Source: Gadus chalcogrammus
Taxonomy: Eukaryota; Chordata; Actinopteri; Gadiformes; Gadidae
Direction: 5' to 3'
Assembly (NCBI RefSeq): GCF_026213295.1
Contig: NC_079419.1
Span: 14,386,990-14,450,989 of the forward strand
DNA: 64,000 bases
The translations under genes and the position numbers were made by a program. The notes under the pieces were generated by a model. That model was not told the DNA's origin, did no database searches, and worked only from the letters and a program-made list of their open reading frames with translations. This document shows positions 1 to 18,757 of this stretch, piece by piece. Within the stretch, counting starts at the first letter, position 1, and each line of letters opens with the position of its first letter.

Positions 1-310
1 AATTAATTCATGTATTTTTGACCAAATTTCTGGCCAAAACTAATTAAAGAAGAAGGATTATTTCCCGGCTCACTATGCCGCCAGAACCTTGGTCCCCTTC
101 CCTAAAGGTTGTTTTAGCGATTCTAGGCCGAAACATAAATGATCACATTCGCCTGATCTTTCCTCACTTTCCGCTAGCTGCCTGCCCAATAAGCAGGCCG
201 TCAAAAAAACTTGTCTCTGTAGGCAGCCTATGATCCGAGATCGTGCACAAAACCAAATGGTACCATCAACCACTCAAAACCCAAATATATAGTATTCCAA
301 CCAATCATCG
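1..310. other. intergenic, no gene recognised
   Basis: AT-rich sequence upstream of the hAT element. The short open frames here match nothing I recognise and no repeat boundary is visible. Confidence 0.4.
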
Positions 311-318
311 ACAAGGGG

Positions 319-2297
<1,979 letters not shown>

Positions 2298-2305
2298 ACA
2301 AGGGG

Positions 2306-3159
2306 TGGGTGTTGTGGGGTTTTGCGCTGTGTTCATGATAGTTTTTATTGGATGCACAAAACACGCAAGGGAAGGGCGAGCTGGCTCTGTTTGTTTGGGA
2401 CAAGCCCCCAGGAACAGTGCATACTTCCACAATCCACCAGTGCTCACCGGCCAAGCCTGGTATTGCAGCTGTTCAAGCGGGCTGTGGACGGGTCCCTAGA
2501 TTCAATGGGCCCAGAAGTAGATATCTCCGTTCACTCCAATACAAGTGGGGAACAGGAATGTGTCTCCACAAAAAATGACTGGATATCAATCAAAGGTTCA
2601 TAATTATCTTTATGCCATGTACTTAAAAAGTTTTCTCTTTCCAAAACGCCACCTCAAGCGTTTTATTAGCCGTTTTGTGTTATTATTTTTTGCTGGAGAA
2701 GGAGGGGTGGGCAGCTGAAAGGAGTCGTAGTGAAACAAATGTTGTTTCCGCCCGGCAAATAATATTTAGGTGTTTTTGTTATCTGCACGTATTATTGAAT
2801 CGATATTGAAGCAATTGGATCAATATTGAATCGATATCGAATCGAATAAAGACCTAAAGAATCGAATTGAAGTGAATTTTGAGGTACCTGGCAATACCCA
2901 GCCCTTCTAATTATAACCTCTGGGGCTCATGAAACCAATATAACTAAACCTGAATATATAAACTTGAATTGCAAAGTCAACTTGAATGTTGAAATAAAGT
3001 AAGTGTCAGTTCTCAATGATTGTGAGTCCCTTGATGGGATGACTGAAAATCCCTAGGGCTGATGGGTCAATGAGATCAAACATTAACAGACGTGTAGCAA
3101 TATTATATCAATATGAAGCACTTTTTTGAAAAGCCAGTGCTGTAAAGTTGTCTCCTCTA
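2306..3159. other. intergenic between two transposons
   Basis: No gene seen. Around 2790-2850 there is a degenerate short repeat built on ATTGAATCGATAT. The rest is anonymous AT-rich sequence. Confidence 0.5.
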
Positions 3160-3589
3160 CTGGGGCCGTATTCACAAAGGATCTTAGGGCTAAAAGTAGG
3201 TCCTAACTGGCGAATTTAGGAGTAACTCCTAAAAATAATGGGCGTGTCACTCTTAAATTTAGGACTCCTAACTTTTTTCACTAAGAGCAATTCACAAAGT
3301 ATTTTAGGACTAAAAGTAGCACCTAAGTCTAGGAGAGCTTAAAAGTCCTCAAGAGGACTCCTAACTCAGTAAGACCTATTCACAAAGAATCTTAAAATGC
3401 CTGCGAGACGAAATGTTAGGGTATTCAACTTATTGTGGAGTTAATGCGCGATGCAATAACATCCCCGACTAACAGGAATAATCCGATTAGTCCCGAAATA
3501 AAATGTTATAAAAATTATAAGTTATAAAAAGAAATATATAACTTATAAAAAATTAAAATAATTGCGCCATCAAAAGACGAGGACGTGTT

Positions 3590-4084
3590 CGTCAATAGGA
3601 ATAAAGTGCATTCCATCAACACGCAGGTTGTTTTTGATGCAAATTTTTAACATAGCCTACTGGATGTTGTTGCAAAGTGGCCTGGATCTTCAGCTACCCA
3701 TGATTCGCGCATTTTAATGGTGAGCGGTCTGAGGCAGCTTTTTGAGATGTACCAGTTGGGTGTCAGTCACTTGCTGGGTGACAGTGACTATCCATGCAAG
3801 ACGTGGCTCTAGACACCCTACCTTAATCCACAACCGGGAGCACAGTTAAAGTGTAACATGTAAGTGATTACGCAGATTACGCTTAGTCCTATGCGTAAAA
3901 CACATCGTATTGGCTCTTTGCGAGCACACAAACATACACGAAATGTTGTGGAGAGAGGAATTGGGCAGATGAAACGTCGGTTTCATGTCCTCCACGGCGA
4001 AATACGCCTCACGGGCAAGCACAGTAATCACTATGTGCCATTCTACACAACCTTTGCAAGCGGAGGAACATTCCACAGCCAGAC

Positions 4085-4121
<37 letters not shown>

Positions 4122-4200
4122 GCGATCAACATTACAAGGAATTTGGCCGTGTGGAACCGAGTGGACAGGCATTTAGGGATCACTTTGAAAACACATTTTA
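3590..4200 (+). pseudogene. HARB1-like DDE transposase remnant
   Basis: Conceptual translation of broken frames gives successive pieces of a Harbinger nuclease: a WPGSSATHDSRIL-like block near 3670-3715, then HLLGDSDYPCKTWL (about 3770-3811) with the second catalytic Asp in GDSDYP. An in-frame TAG follows CKTWL. NVVERGIGQMKRRFHVLHGE (about 3940-4000) carries the catalytic Glu in VERxxG. The frame then runs into a GAT trinucleotide repeat. Stops and frameshifts make it inactive. Identity rests on these motifs only. Confidence 0.8.
4085..4122. repeat. (GAT)n microsatellite
   Basis: About 12 copies of GAT inside the Harbinger transposase remnant. It produces poly-Met or poly-His artefact frames. 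Confidence 0.95.
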
Positions 4201-4680
4201 GGTAAACACCTTGGCACAAATCAGTCAACACTTGGGTAGTTCGTAACATTTCTTTTCTTTTAGATTTTACGTATTTTTATTGTTTGCTTTCTCTCTCTCT
4301 TGAATGTGCAGGCTACAACGTCATTATCGTAGTCTGCACAAAATTGTCATCATGCGTGTATTCTGCTAACTGCACTATAACTACTTAATAGGAATTCATT
4401 TCTAGCCTAGGCTATTTCCTTGTTTTTCGGTGATTCAGTGGGCTCGTCTGAACAACCAATCAACGAACTGACCGCTTCTAAACTCGTGCACGAGAATTGA
4501 CGTAATCCATAGCAACGACGCGTCACTCTTAGTTCACTCTTTGTGATTTATCCTTAGTAAGAGTAGGTCTCAGCGGCTTTGTGAATAACTTTTAAGAAAA
4601 AACTCCTACGTAAAATGTTTTAGCGCGAGTTAGGAGCACTCCTAGCGGTAAGATAAAATGCTTTGTGAATACGGCCCCTG

Positions 4681-5036
4681 ATCTCTGAACTATACTGAAC
4701 TTGATGGAAGTCAGCTGAAGTCAGCTGGAACTTCAAATGGTTTTTACTTTAATTAAGCTTGGCGTTTAGTTCATGGGGCCACTGGAGTGATGCCCCTCAT
4801 GAAAGCTATCATGGCTGCTTGCAGCCAATGTAAATAAACTTCTGGCGCAGCAATTCATGGCAATGATTAATAACTAGACATAACTTGGTGTAATTATTGA
4901 ATGTATTTCAGTTTTCCCCGAACCAAGCCACACCACTATGTACAAAATGTGCCCTGGCTACTGATTATGATTTAGTTTAACCTAAAGTGATCTGCCTGTG
5001 CTATTAGCTGAACAGTACTTTCCTGTACTTTGGCAG
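4681..5036. other. CYP7 5' flank or intron 1
   Basis: Non-coding sequence between the Harbinger element and the first recognisable P450 exon. It ends in a splice acceptor, TACTTTGGCAG at 5026-5036. I could not identify the missing first exon (the N-terminal membrane anchor) here or further left. Confidence 0.5.
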
Positions 5037-10468
<5,432 letters not shown>

Positions 10469-12115
10469 CGATTCCAGGAGAACTTGGACCATCGATGCCC
10501 GAACTCGACAAGGCGATCCCCAGACCACTCGCGTTAAGGGTCCAACATTTGAGTCGAAGCTAACAGGCTTGATCTTTCACAAGAATGAAGCATTATTATC
10601 TCCAGCTTTACTCACTTAATGTGACACTTATTATAAGTGAGGATACATATTTGCGTCCTCGCTTATCCTCCGCTTTACTCACTTAATGGAACACTTATTA
10701 TAAGTCGGAAATCTACGGGCGTGGTTATATCTATGGGTCGCAATAACAAGATAACACGTGTTACATTCCAGACTGAGAAAACCGCGATGCATCACAGGTG
10801 CATCACGATGCAAGTGTGGAAATACTGTGGAACTGCTTTGCAGTGCATTATCGTTATGAAGTTTTGCATTATATAGGAACCAGATCTGTGCATTCAGATT
10901 TCGAACAGCCCTACATTTGGACGACCCCAATTAGTGCACTGTGAAGTGAATGAGTGAGCCCTTAGAGAAACGGACCATGCCTGGGCGTCTCACCAGCTGG
11001 AAGAATATGATCCAGGGCACCAGGCTTGGAGAGCAGAGATCATTTAGTGCAAGTATCTCTGATCATGTTTAGTCTATTTTAGTAGCACTTAATCATAGCT
11101 AGGCTCAAAGGACTTCACAGCCCCACGTTATACTAAATCATGTAACCCCAAGACCTCTAAATGGTGTGGACAAAATCCATTAGAAGGAGCACAGGAGAGA
11201 AATTCCTCCCTTTTGGAACCGTAAAGATTGCAATAGGTGCAAAACACGCAGACATGATGCAAGGAAAAAGTGGTTATGATGAAGCAGTAACATGTATACA
11301 ACCATTTTTTCCCTTTAAATGCCTGATGAAAGACAACTACAGAAGAAAGCGAAGAAGAAGAAATAACATTACAGAGATGATGGAATGTCATTGGAAATCC
11401 AAATGAAATAGATCTTGACATCATATAGAAGCAGCTGTTTCACCGAAACACTACATTTCAGTATATTTCAGCCGTATTACGGGTCAAACACTCGTATTCC
11501 ATATCACTACAACCTTTACACAGTACTTTCCCCAGAGCCTTGTCCAAAGAACCGCATATCCAAATCGCTTTGCAAAATCGAAAAAACACAAGCCCGTCAA
11601 TGGCAAACTCAAGGACATGCTTTTGTTTTTATGTAATACATAAAAACAAAATGTTTTTATGCATTACATACACATGCATACAATACATTTTGGGTTGTGT
11701 GGCTAATGTTTCACTAAAGTATTCAAAGCTGCAAATGAAATAAAGATGCATACAGACAAACGGCGATGTAGCGGTTGTATATTCCTTCTCGGAGATTGGG
11801 GTTGCAGACTTGCCCGGTGTTTATGGAAGTTCACAGCTCAATAAGGCGGTATGATATTGCAGAGTCAAATACCTTGGGAACAAACGCAGGATTCAGCTTT
11901 AATACAACTTTTGAGTTCCCCCGCAAAAACCGCATACACGCCGGAATGGCGTGTATGCGCATGGATGTCACTCACGCGTTTAGCCGAGGCCAACTCAAGC
12001 AGCAAAGCCGTCTTAAAGCTTATAGCTTCTGGAAAGCTATTTCCCCAGCTTTCACACACCACTCCTCGAACGTACGCCATTTCCGGTCATATGCGTAACG
12101 TGTAGAGGAAGCCCT
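10469..12115. other. CYP7 3' flank, no further gene recognised
   Basis: This includes the presumed 3' UTR. The first AATAAA I noticed is far downstream, at 11739-11744. A short duplication around CACTTATTATAAGT (about 10620-10705) and a near-perfect palindrome (11621-11651, 15-bp arms, 1-nt centre) are the only structures seen. Confidence 0.4.
11621..11651. repeat. perfect palindrome, 15-bp arms
   Basis: TTTTGTTTTTATGTA, a single A, then its exact complement. It could form a hairpin; no terminator or gene context is evident. Confidence 0.85.
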
Positions 12116-12987
12116 GGGGCCGGTTGCACCAACTGGGCGTAACTAGGCCTGGTCGTAACTGCTAAGTAGGTCTTAGTTACGACCTGGCGTTAGAATGGAA
12201 CTAACGCCGGTTGCACCAACGGGACTTACGACTGGTCTCAACTACGCCCGGTCTTAGCCATGCGCGGCCATGTGAATGTTCCATGTAATGCGCATATCAC
12301 CGCGTTGCTAGGATACCTCGTGACAACAGCTGTTTACTATTTTACTTGACATGCTGTTGGACACCGAAATAAATAATTCATTCGTTCACTCATTGTCATT
12401 CATCAATTGTGTTAATGCCTAACAATAAAACACTGCAAATGAATATAATTAAAATATGTATTTGTAATGTCTGGTTTACGACGAGCAGGCATTTAGACGG
12501 GAATGGTTCTTTTTGACAGAAGCAATGCATTGAACATTATCAAATGACACGGAGCTAAATTGAGTTGTTTTGAGACTGTAGGAGAGTTTTGCTTAATTTG
12601 TCGGCCTATATAAAACATATAAACATAGTTAAAACAACATTCGCAACTGATTATAAGTTGAGAACGGACTAATCGGCCAGCGATATCTTCCCGACAGGCA
12701 GTCGATCTGTGAACACTGATCATATCGCCGGCTGTGCTTTGAAATGCAGTTTAGTGAAGCGTACTGAGCAGTTGCATTGGATTGGATGTAATTGCTATAG
12801 AAACAGCCTGGAATTTCAACTCTACGCCTGCCCCTGACCAGGCGTAGGATTTACGCCTGGTCTTAGTGAAAAGAACGCTAAGCCCAGTTGGTGCAACCGG
12901 CGTAACGGTTAGGTTGGACTTAGAACGCCAAGTTACGACCAGGCGTAGTTACGACCAGGCTTACGCCCAGTTGGTGCAACCGGCCCC
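12116..12987. mobile_element. palindromic MITE (GGGGCCGGTTGCACCAAC ends)
   Basis: The left end GGGGCCGGTTGCACCAAC and its complement at the right end delimit 872 bp. Subterminal blocks (GGTCGTAACT and inverted copies) repeat several times inside each end. No clear TSD was found and no transposase is visible, so the superfamily is open. It abuts the DIRS fragment. Confidence 0.8.
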
Positions 12988-13041
12988 AGGTGCCCTGGAT
13001 AGTCGTAATGACATTCCATGGGAGTCCAGAAGTCGTTAGGT

Positions 13042-13934
13042 TCATCCTTTCACGGGCCAGGCCCTCAGAGCCATGCGCTCCAGATGAGGATGGAAGATTT
13101 CCCCGTGCGCTTGCGTCAGGAGATCCCTGCGTAAAGGCAGAGGCCAAGGCTGGCTGCACAGCAACTGGACTATTTCTGCCAACCAATATTTCCCCGGCCA
13201 ACGGGGGGCTATCAGTGCATGACCCCTCTCTCGCAGTCTGGCGAGAGTAGGAATGATCAGTTCTAATTGGGGAAAAGCGTACAGGAGGACGCGCGGGTAC
13301 TCGTATGCCAAAGCATCCAGCCCCATCGGGGAGCTCCGACCGGTTAGGGAACAGAACAGAGGGCACTGAGGAGTGTTCTCCTCCGATGCAAAGAGATCGA
13401 CTCCGCCCGACCGTATCTCTCCCATATCTGGTTCACGACCACACTGTGGAGTTTCCAGTCCTTGTAGCGAGGGTCGCCCCTGGACATCAAATCTGCTCCC
13501 CAGTTGCGTACGCTCGGCACGTGACTTGCTCTGAGACAACAGGTGAGCGTTGCTCCACATGGTCAGTCTGTGTGCCAACGTGTGCATTTGACGGGAGCGT
13601 AGCCCCCCCCCCCGACGGTTTATATGCGTGGTGTTGTCCGTCCTGACTAGAACGTGTTGCCCTCTCAGAAAGGGAAGAAAATGTTTCAGCGCCAGTGACA
13701 CCGCCAGAAGTTCCAGGGGGTTAATGTGAACAAACTGCATATGTGAACTCCACGTGCCATTATTGTTCTGCCCTCGTATACCGGCCTCATATGTAGGCGG
13801 CCAAGTGGGACTACTACCAGCGCAGACGCCATCAGACCTAATAGTCTTTTCAGGATGCGGTAAGCCGGCGGAGGAGCAGGGTGCCTTGGTGGGGTAAGGC
13901 GCTCTTCTGGGGAGACACAGTCGCAGCGCCTCAC
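13042..13934 (-). pseudogene. DIRS RNase H / RT-end remnant
   Basis: The minus-strand frames carry INPLELLAVSLALKHFLPFL and VRTDNTTHINRRGG, the typical RNase H signature of DIRS elements (catalytic Glu and Asp in LEL and RTDN), followed by LYAFPQLELIIPTLARLRER. An upstream piece in another frame (ASALVVVPLGRLHMRP, about 13780-13830) belongs to the RT/RNase H junction. A frameshift separates the two, so it is inactive. Confidence 0.8.
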
Positions 13935-14483
13935 CCTCCCTCTTTTTCTCCTCCTAGTGTTTCAGCATGATGCCGTACACTGGGCCAAACAAACCCTTCA
14001 GGTCCACAGGCACGTCAAGGAGTTGGGTTTTTTCCTTCAGAGAGACTTAACAGGTTCAGCCACCTTGCTCTCTCTTGCGCGACCATCAGAGCCATGGCCC
14101 TTTCCCTCATAAAGATGTGGCATTCTCCAGCGGGGGCTCAGGCCACTCGATGTTCAGCCTCGCAGCTGCCCTTTTGCAGGCCTTGTGGAGGTCCACGCTG
14201 ACGGCCGGGTTCAGGGAGCTGGTGTGCACGCCGCCTGCCACCATAGGCTACGCGGTGCGGGCGGAAAAGGGATCATCCTCCTCGTCTTCATCAGAGCCGA
14301 GGCAAATGGATTCCTCCCCCGACTCAGAGTAACCGACCACGGCTTCGTCAGGCCCTACCAGCAGGCTAGCCTCGATAGCGTCTGGTTGATTCAACTCCAG
14401 TGGCTGGGAGGCTTCGGTGAGGTCCACCTCCGATCCCCAGCTGGTGCCCGGTGGGCCGGCGAGCCCCCGGGAACCCCCCGCTA

Positions 14484-14759
14484 GTTCCGGTAGGGTGGGT
14501 CGGTTACCCCCATTACGGGATCTTCTGCGAAGAGCTTTGCCTCTTTATTCAGTCGGTGTTTGCGGGTTTTATGTGAAAAATGTGCGCAATGCTCGCAGGT
14601 AGCCGGGAATACAAAGGCAGCCTTGGTGTGTTCCAGCCCAAGGCAGCGAATGCAAGTGGAATGGCTATCCGCTCCTGACATCTTCTTCCCGTATACGCAG
14701 GACTTTGTCGGAGGCTTCCCCGAGCCCTCGGTTAGGGTAGGTTCAGACTCTGACTGCAT
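14484..14759 (-). pseudogene. DIRS gag-like N-terminal fragment
   Basis: A minus-strand open frame starts at 14759 with MQSESEPTLTEGSG. It contains a Cys/His cluster, CIRCLGLEH then CEHCAHF, as in DIRS gag proteins. Further gag remnants run down to about 13950 in broken frames before the RNase H remnant. Confidence 0.65.
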
Positions 14760-15150
14760 GTTCTCCGCTCTGCGCTTATGAACACCCGCTTTTTGGTGAC
14801 ATGCCAGCTAAAACAATTGGGTTGCAGCTAGTTTGGGTACTAGCAGCTACTGTATGGTGAAAGCCTAGCTTTATCCCCTCAGAGGTCAGATGTAGCGATG
14901 TAGGCTAGCGTTCGGTGACCGAGGGGTTAGCTCGCTCTAAGAACAGTCTGCTAGGCCGTCTACAAAAAGGTGCTTCTAGGAGAGCGAAGAGGTTAAAGAC
15001 TGAAGAGATAACGTGACGACGGGACTTATGTTGTTGGAGGGAGTCCCCCCTCTGCAAGCAGACGTCACGTCTGTTGGCCAGTCACGATTGGCGTAGAGTA
15101 AAATTGCTTCTGGGAACAGCGCGAGGGGCGTGTCCGATAGTGAGATACCA

Positions 15151-15676
15151 AGCGAATGTTGAAAGAAAATTCAACACTGTTAACCACAGGTGCAACACCA
15201 CTCACCATGTCTGCATCTGATATTGAAACTACGAAAGATACTGGTGAATAATTTGAATTAAAACAATAACAGTTCTACAATATGAACATGAGGCAGACTA
15301 CTCTACGACCATATAGGCGTCTTTTAGCACGGATTCGTAATTCTTATTGAAACCAAGCTGCCCTGCCCCAACATTGAATGACACGTTAAACTCAACTAGC
15401 ATCGCCAGAATCATCCAAAATTTGATGTTAACAGACCAAAAATAGTCAGAAAGCCTACAGAAACTACTGTTTAGAGAGTAAATGTGACGATCACATTATT
15501 AAAAAAAGACTGCAATGATTTACTGAACAATTTTGTTGGAAGCATGCTTTTGCAAGTAGTTCACTGCCCCACCTGCCCATATGGCCAGCACGCGCCTCCA
15601 GTTGAGTCAAATGTATTTATGTTTCTCTCGCCCGTTCCACTTGACCTCGCTCTGCTCTCCACTGCGTCGCCACATC
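15151..15676. other. 5' flank of the V array
   Basis: No gene seen. The last 100 bp resemble the flank of family A leaders: ACTTGACCTCGCTCTGCTCTC just before the ATG also occurs, slightly changed, before V15, V28 and V42. Confidence 0.45.
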
Positions 15677-16028
15677 ATGCTCTTTGCTCTCTGGATATGT
15701 TGTATTTTAAGTGTTTTTTCCCGGGGGTTTTTTCAGGTCCAAGTGTTGAAGACAGTATCAGTCCACAGACGGATGTCCACCGTGCTGTTGAGGGTGCTGC
15801 TGTGGTGCTCTCATGCAGCTGGTTTAGCTCTGTAGTCAGTAGTCTCTTATGGCACCGCCAGTACCCCGGCTCACCACCACAGTTCCTAATCATGGAATAC
15901 TCTGGATACATAACTAATCCAATACCAGGAATGATCATCACACATATCAAACAGTAGAGACTTGTGGAGCTACAGATCTCCTCTGTTGCAGTGACAGACT
16001 CTGCTCTGTACTACTGTGCTCTGAGGTC
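15677..16028 (+). pseudogene. V1, family A TCR V segment, broken
   Basis: The leader (ATG 15677, MLFALWICC) has lost its normal donor, and only about 23 bp separate it from the acceptor at 15736. The V exon 15737-16028 begins PSVEDSIS and keeps YYCAL. An in-frame TAG (15955-15957) replaces the first Gln of KQQRLVEL, and WYRQYP has become WHRQYP. The RSS at 16029-16066 is CACAGTG, a 22-bp spacer, ATAAAAACA. It is the first V segment of the array, with no intact copy upstream. Confidence 0.88.
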
Positions 16029-16373
16029 CACAGTGACGGAAAACACAGACTCCCTGTATAAAAACAGAGGACTTTTCATTGGCTTCAACTGTAGTTCAGA
16101 AAAGGGACATCTGAGGGGAAACTACCAGGATTCTACTGAAGACACATTATGTTGAAACGGAGAAAGAGAGGTAGTTTGTTAAGCGTCAGGGTTCCCATGT
16201 TTGAGATGTCATCTTTCTTTTTAGTTGATAAATGATTAGGTAAGTGGCACACGCAAAATTCTGTGAAGATTAATTTAGAGACTTGTATCTCCATGGTCAC
16301 ATGTTCATAGTTAATCCTAAACCATCATAGTGTGGACCTCAGTCCTGTCAAGAAGGAAGAGATCAGTTTAGAA

Positions 16374-16790
16374 CATTGGTTCTCAAAGTGCGGCCCGCGG
16401 GCCAATGGCAGCCCGCAGAAACATTCCTGGCGGTCCGCAATGACATGCAGATGTAAGTAAAAAGTTTTTTTTATTTTTATTATTAGATCAATATTAATTA
16501 AAACAAAAATAAATAAATATAAAGAGAAAAGTCGACTCTCTAGCTTTCAATAAAATCCTGTTACATTTGTTGGTTTTAATCCAACTGTACATTACTTTGA
16601 AAGGATGAACCTCAGTTTCGTGATTTAGACCTCACTTGACCTCACTCCCAGAGGTCTACGGTGCAATGTTCTTTTTCACCAGTGGGATGCTGACGGCATT
16701 TCCCGTCAGAATTTTTTTCCTTTGGCGGCCCTCAATCAAATTTTGGGTTCCTAAATTGGCCCTCAGATGTCAAAACTTTGAGAACCCCTG
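16374..16790. mobile_element. hAT MITE inserted in V2
   Basis: The ends CATTGGTTCTCAAAGT and ACTTTGAGAACCCCTG form inverted repeats. They are flanked by the perfect 8-bp TSD GTTTAGAA (16366-16373 and 16791-16798), which is V-exon sequence. The left end has the GGCCCGCGGGCC look of common fish hAT elements. No coding capacity seen. Confidence 0.9.
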
Positions 16791-16940
16791 GTTTAGAAGA
16801 TACAACTGGTACTCTGTCCTACAGGCTGTCTAGAGCTGCTTCTGGCAGCGATGATTTCTTCTGGTACCATCAGTATCCTGGAGAACCTCCACAGTTCCGG
16901 CTGTATGTCTCAGGGTTCATGCATTGCAAAACATCAGTTC

Positions 16941-17279
16941 TAGCCTGGCTCCGCCTGCCGACGTCCTTCGCTCAATTTTCATTTCCCTTCAGTACTACGC
17001 CTGGCTTTGCGGTATATTTGCGGATTTTCTCCGGCCACATTTTGCGGGTCCAATCAGCGAACAGAGGGAGTCGCTGAGAACAATGACGTTGAGATCGTGG
17101 GCTAATTTGTAGTCAAACGTTAGAGATTGGTTATGGCAGATCCAGAGTGGCCCTGGGCAGATCCAATAGCTTTCAACTCCAACAGACACCCGCCTTCAAG
17201 TGAGATAACGTTTGTCAATGGAGAGAGGCCAGACTCTCTGTGCAAATGAAATGTACGAGAGTCTGGTAGGACAAGGCTA
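16941..17279. mobile_element. second hAT-like MITE in V2 (TAGCCTGG family)
   Basis: Starts TAGCCTGG and ends AAGGCTA. It is bounded by CATCAGTTC (16932-16940) and CATCAGTAC (17280-17288), an 8-9-bp TSD with one mismatch. Related to the element at 7003-7476. Confidence 0.82.
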
Positions 17280-17551
17280 CATCAGTACAGAATCTCCAGC
17301 AGTATGACTCTGCTCTGTACTACTGAGCTCTGCAGACCACAGTGACCGGAATCACAAACTCCCTGTACAAAAAGCATAAAACATACTTCCCTCTTCACCT
17401 GAGACCTGTACCGAGACATGATTGAATTAAGACAACATATCTGTTACACTCTGCAGTTCATTATCTTTCCATAATAGTTGGAATATTAAAGTTTACCATA
17501 TTTGGGTTTATAAATCATTAACGTAACGAATCTATACTGAAGGTGATCTCT

Positions 17552-17712
17552 TATCCACCACTAGAGGTCAGTATTATCAAGTAGGTGTTTAACTTTTTCA
17601 TCAAGATGTTTTGCCATTGGGTCTTTAACAGCTGGTACCATGAAAATAGTAAATGTGACACTTGAGCTGAACACCAGATCGTTTCCCCTGTTGCTGTAGA
17701 CCTGCTGTTGGG
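17552..17712 (+). promoter_or_regulatory. conserved 5' flank of METW-leader V segments (example)
   Basis: Upstream of V3. The block runs from CCACTAGAGGTCAGTATTAT to the ATG, with CAGCTGGTACCATGAA and GAGCTGAACACCAGAT in fixed order. The same block precedes V7, V10, V13, V16, V17, V19, V20, V23, V24, V29, V30, V34, V38 and V46. The invariant CAGCTG is a candidate E-box. It is the likely V promoter, but conservation could also simply reflect recent duplication. Confidence 0.5.
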
Positions 17713-18314
17713 ATGGAAACCTGGCTGTGGATTATTATTGCCGCACTTCTATCTGGTGAGATGAAAACCTTATGCTTCACAGTATATACAACTGAATCAT
17801 AAATGATTATTATTATTGGTTATTGGATGTTTTAGACATTTTATTGTGTTGTATTTTTTATGGCCCATGTTAATTTATCCCATCTATTATGTGGACTCAT
17901 CCTAGTTCTCACTCTGGCTGGGTAACTCCTTAAATACTATTTTTGACTCTGCCTCATCATTGATCTTGATTTATTTGATTCATTAATCCACATCATCTGT
18001 TCTTCCCCAGAGTGTAAATCAGAAGACGGAGTGATCCAGCCCAGAGAGGATGTCATAGCTACTGAAGGACTCACAGTTAGTCTTCACTGTACATTTAAGA
18101 CCACTGACCCTAATGCGTATTTGTTCTGGTACAAACAACAAATCAACGACCTCCCCAGGTTCATGCTACGACGCTTTACATTTGGAGAAGGAGATAATGC
18201 TGCAGAGTTCCACAAAGACAGATTTGATGCCCGAATCCAAAATAAATCAGTTCCTCTGAGGATCCAGAACCTGCAGCTCTCTGACTCTGCTCTGTACTAC
18301 TGTGCTCTGAAGCC
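17713..18314 (+). CDS. V3, family B TCR alpha/delta V segment
   Basis: Leader 17713-17755 (METWLWIIIAALLS, ending in a lone G), intron with GTGAG donor and CCCCAG acceptor, V exon 18011-18314. The domain starts ECKSEDGVIQPRED and has Cys23 in LHCTF, Trp41 in FWYKQQ, and SDSALYYCAL. The RSS at 18315-18352 is CACAGTG, a 22-bp spacer, ACAAAAACC. The frame is open throughout, so it should be usable for V(D)J joining. The intron contains a decayed second leader near 17905-17935 (see V6). Antigen-receptor V domain, made in T cells and acting at the cell surface. Confidence 0.93.
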
Positions 18315-18757
18315 CACAGTGACAGGAAACACAGACTCCCTGTACAAAAACATGCTGAGCAGAAAACACACTTCCCTCTTCCCCTGAGTTCAGGGCAAAG
18401 ACATTTCTGACTAAACCCATCAAAATATTTATTTCCTAATTAATTATACAGGTCAGTATTTTCCAATTACCAAATATTTAGACATAACAGCTGTGCAAAC
18501 TGTGGCCGTATTATTTTGAATATTTTGGTTTAAAAAGTGGGGTACATTTGTGGAGCTTTTATTATTATGGCTCATTCAATTAATAACCATCTGTGTTTCA
18601 ACTGTTACTCTTCCAGCTTTGATTCAGTCCTTGGCGCAACTCTAGCAGGAGGTGGAGCTTGACAGGCAGCACATCAGAAACAATCTATCAGCACAACTTA
18701 TTTTAGACTCTTGATTGATGCTGCTCTACAACATCTAATTGGGCTCCACTATCAGCA

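Larger units (their letters stand above)
3163..4677 (+). mobile_element. PIF/Harbinger DNA transposon, decayed
   Basis: Terminal inverted repeats read GGGCCGTATTCACAAAG on the left, with the complement at the right end. The flanks carry the 3-bp direct repeat CTG (3160-3162 and 4678-4680), as expected for PIF/Harbinger. Motifs such as TATTCACAAAG and CTCCTAA recur just inside both ends as subterminal repeats. The interior holds a broken HARB1-like transposase on the plus strand, so the element was once autonomous. Confidence 0.88.
12988..15150 (-). mobile_element. truncated DIRS-type retrotransposon
   Basis: Read on the minus strand, a gag-like start near 14759 is followed by gag remnants and then an RNase H-type region ending near 13042. 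The reverse-transcriptase core between them is missing, and so is the tyrosine-recombinase part expected beyond 13000, where the MITE begins. The right limit is approximate: coding ends at 14781 and the non-coding leader seems to run towards 15150. Confidence 0.75.
16174..17337 (+). pseudogene. V2, family E V segment disrupted by two hAT insertions
   Basis: The leader relic (about 16174-16231) lacks its ATG. V-exon pieces lie at about 16310-16373, 16799-16940 and 17281-17337, interrupted by transposons at 16374-16790 and 16941-17279. Cys104 is a stop (TACTACTGA). The RSS remains at 17338-17375, with heptamer CACAGTG and nonamer ACAAAAAGC. The middle piece keeps LSYRL, showing that Cys23 was already Tyr before the insertions. 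Confidence 0.88.

Noticed and set aside
3864..4205. Intact 113-residue gene around the GAT repeat
   Set aside because: It is the tail of the broken Harbinger transposase running into a trinucleotide repeat.
10637..10930. Small secreted protein frame
   Set aside because: No conserved features, and the region contains a local duplication only.
11128..12110. Several 70-110-residue frames in the CYP7 3' flank
   Set aside because: Overlapping frames on both strands without motifs or splice structure; no support as genes.
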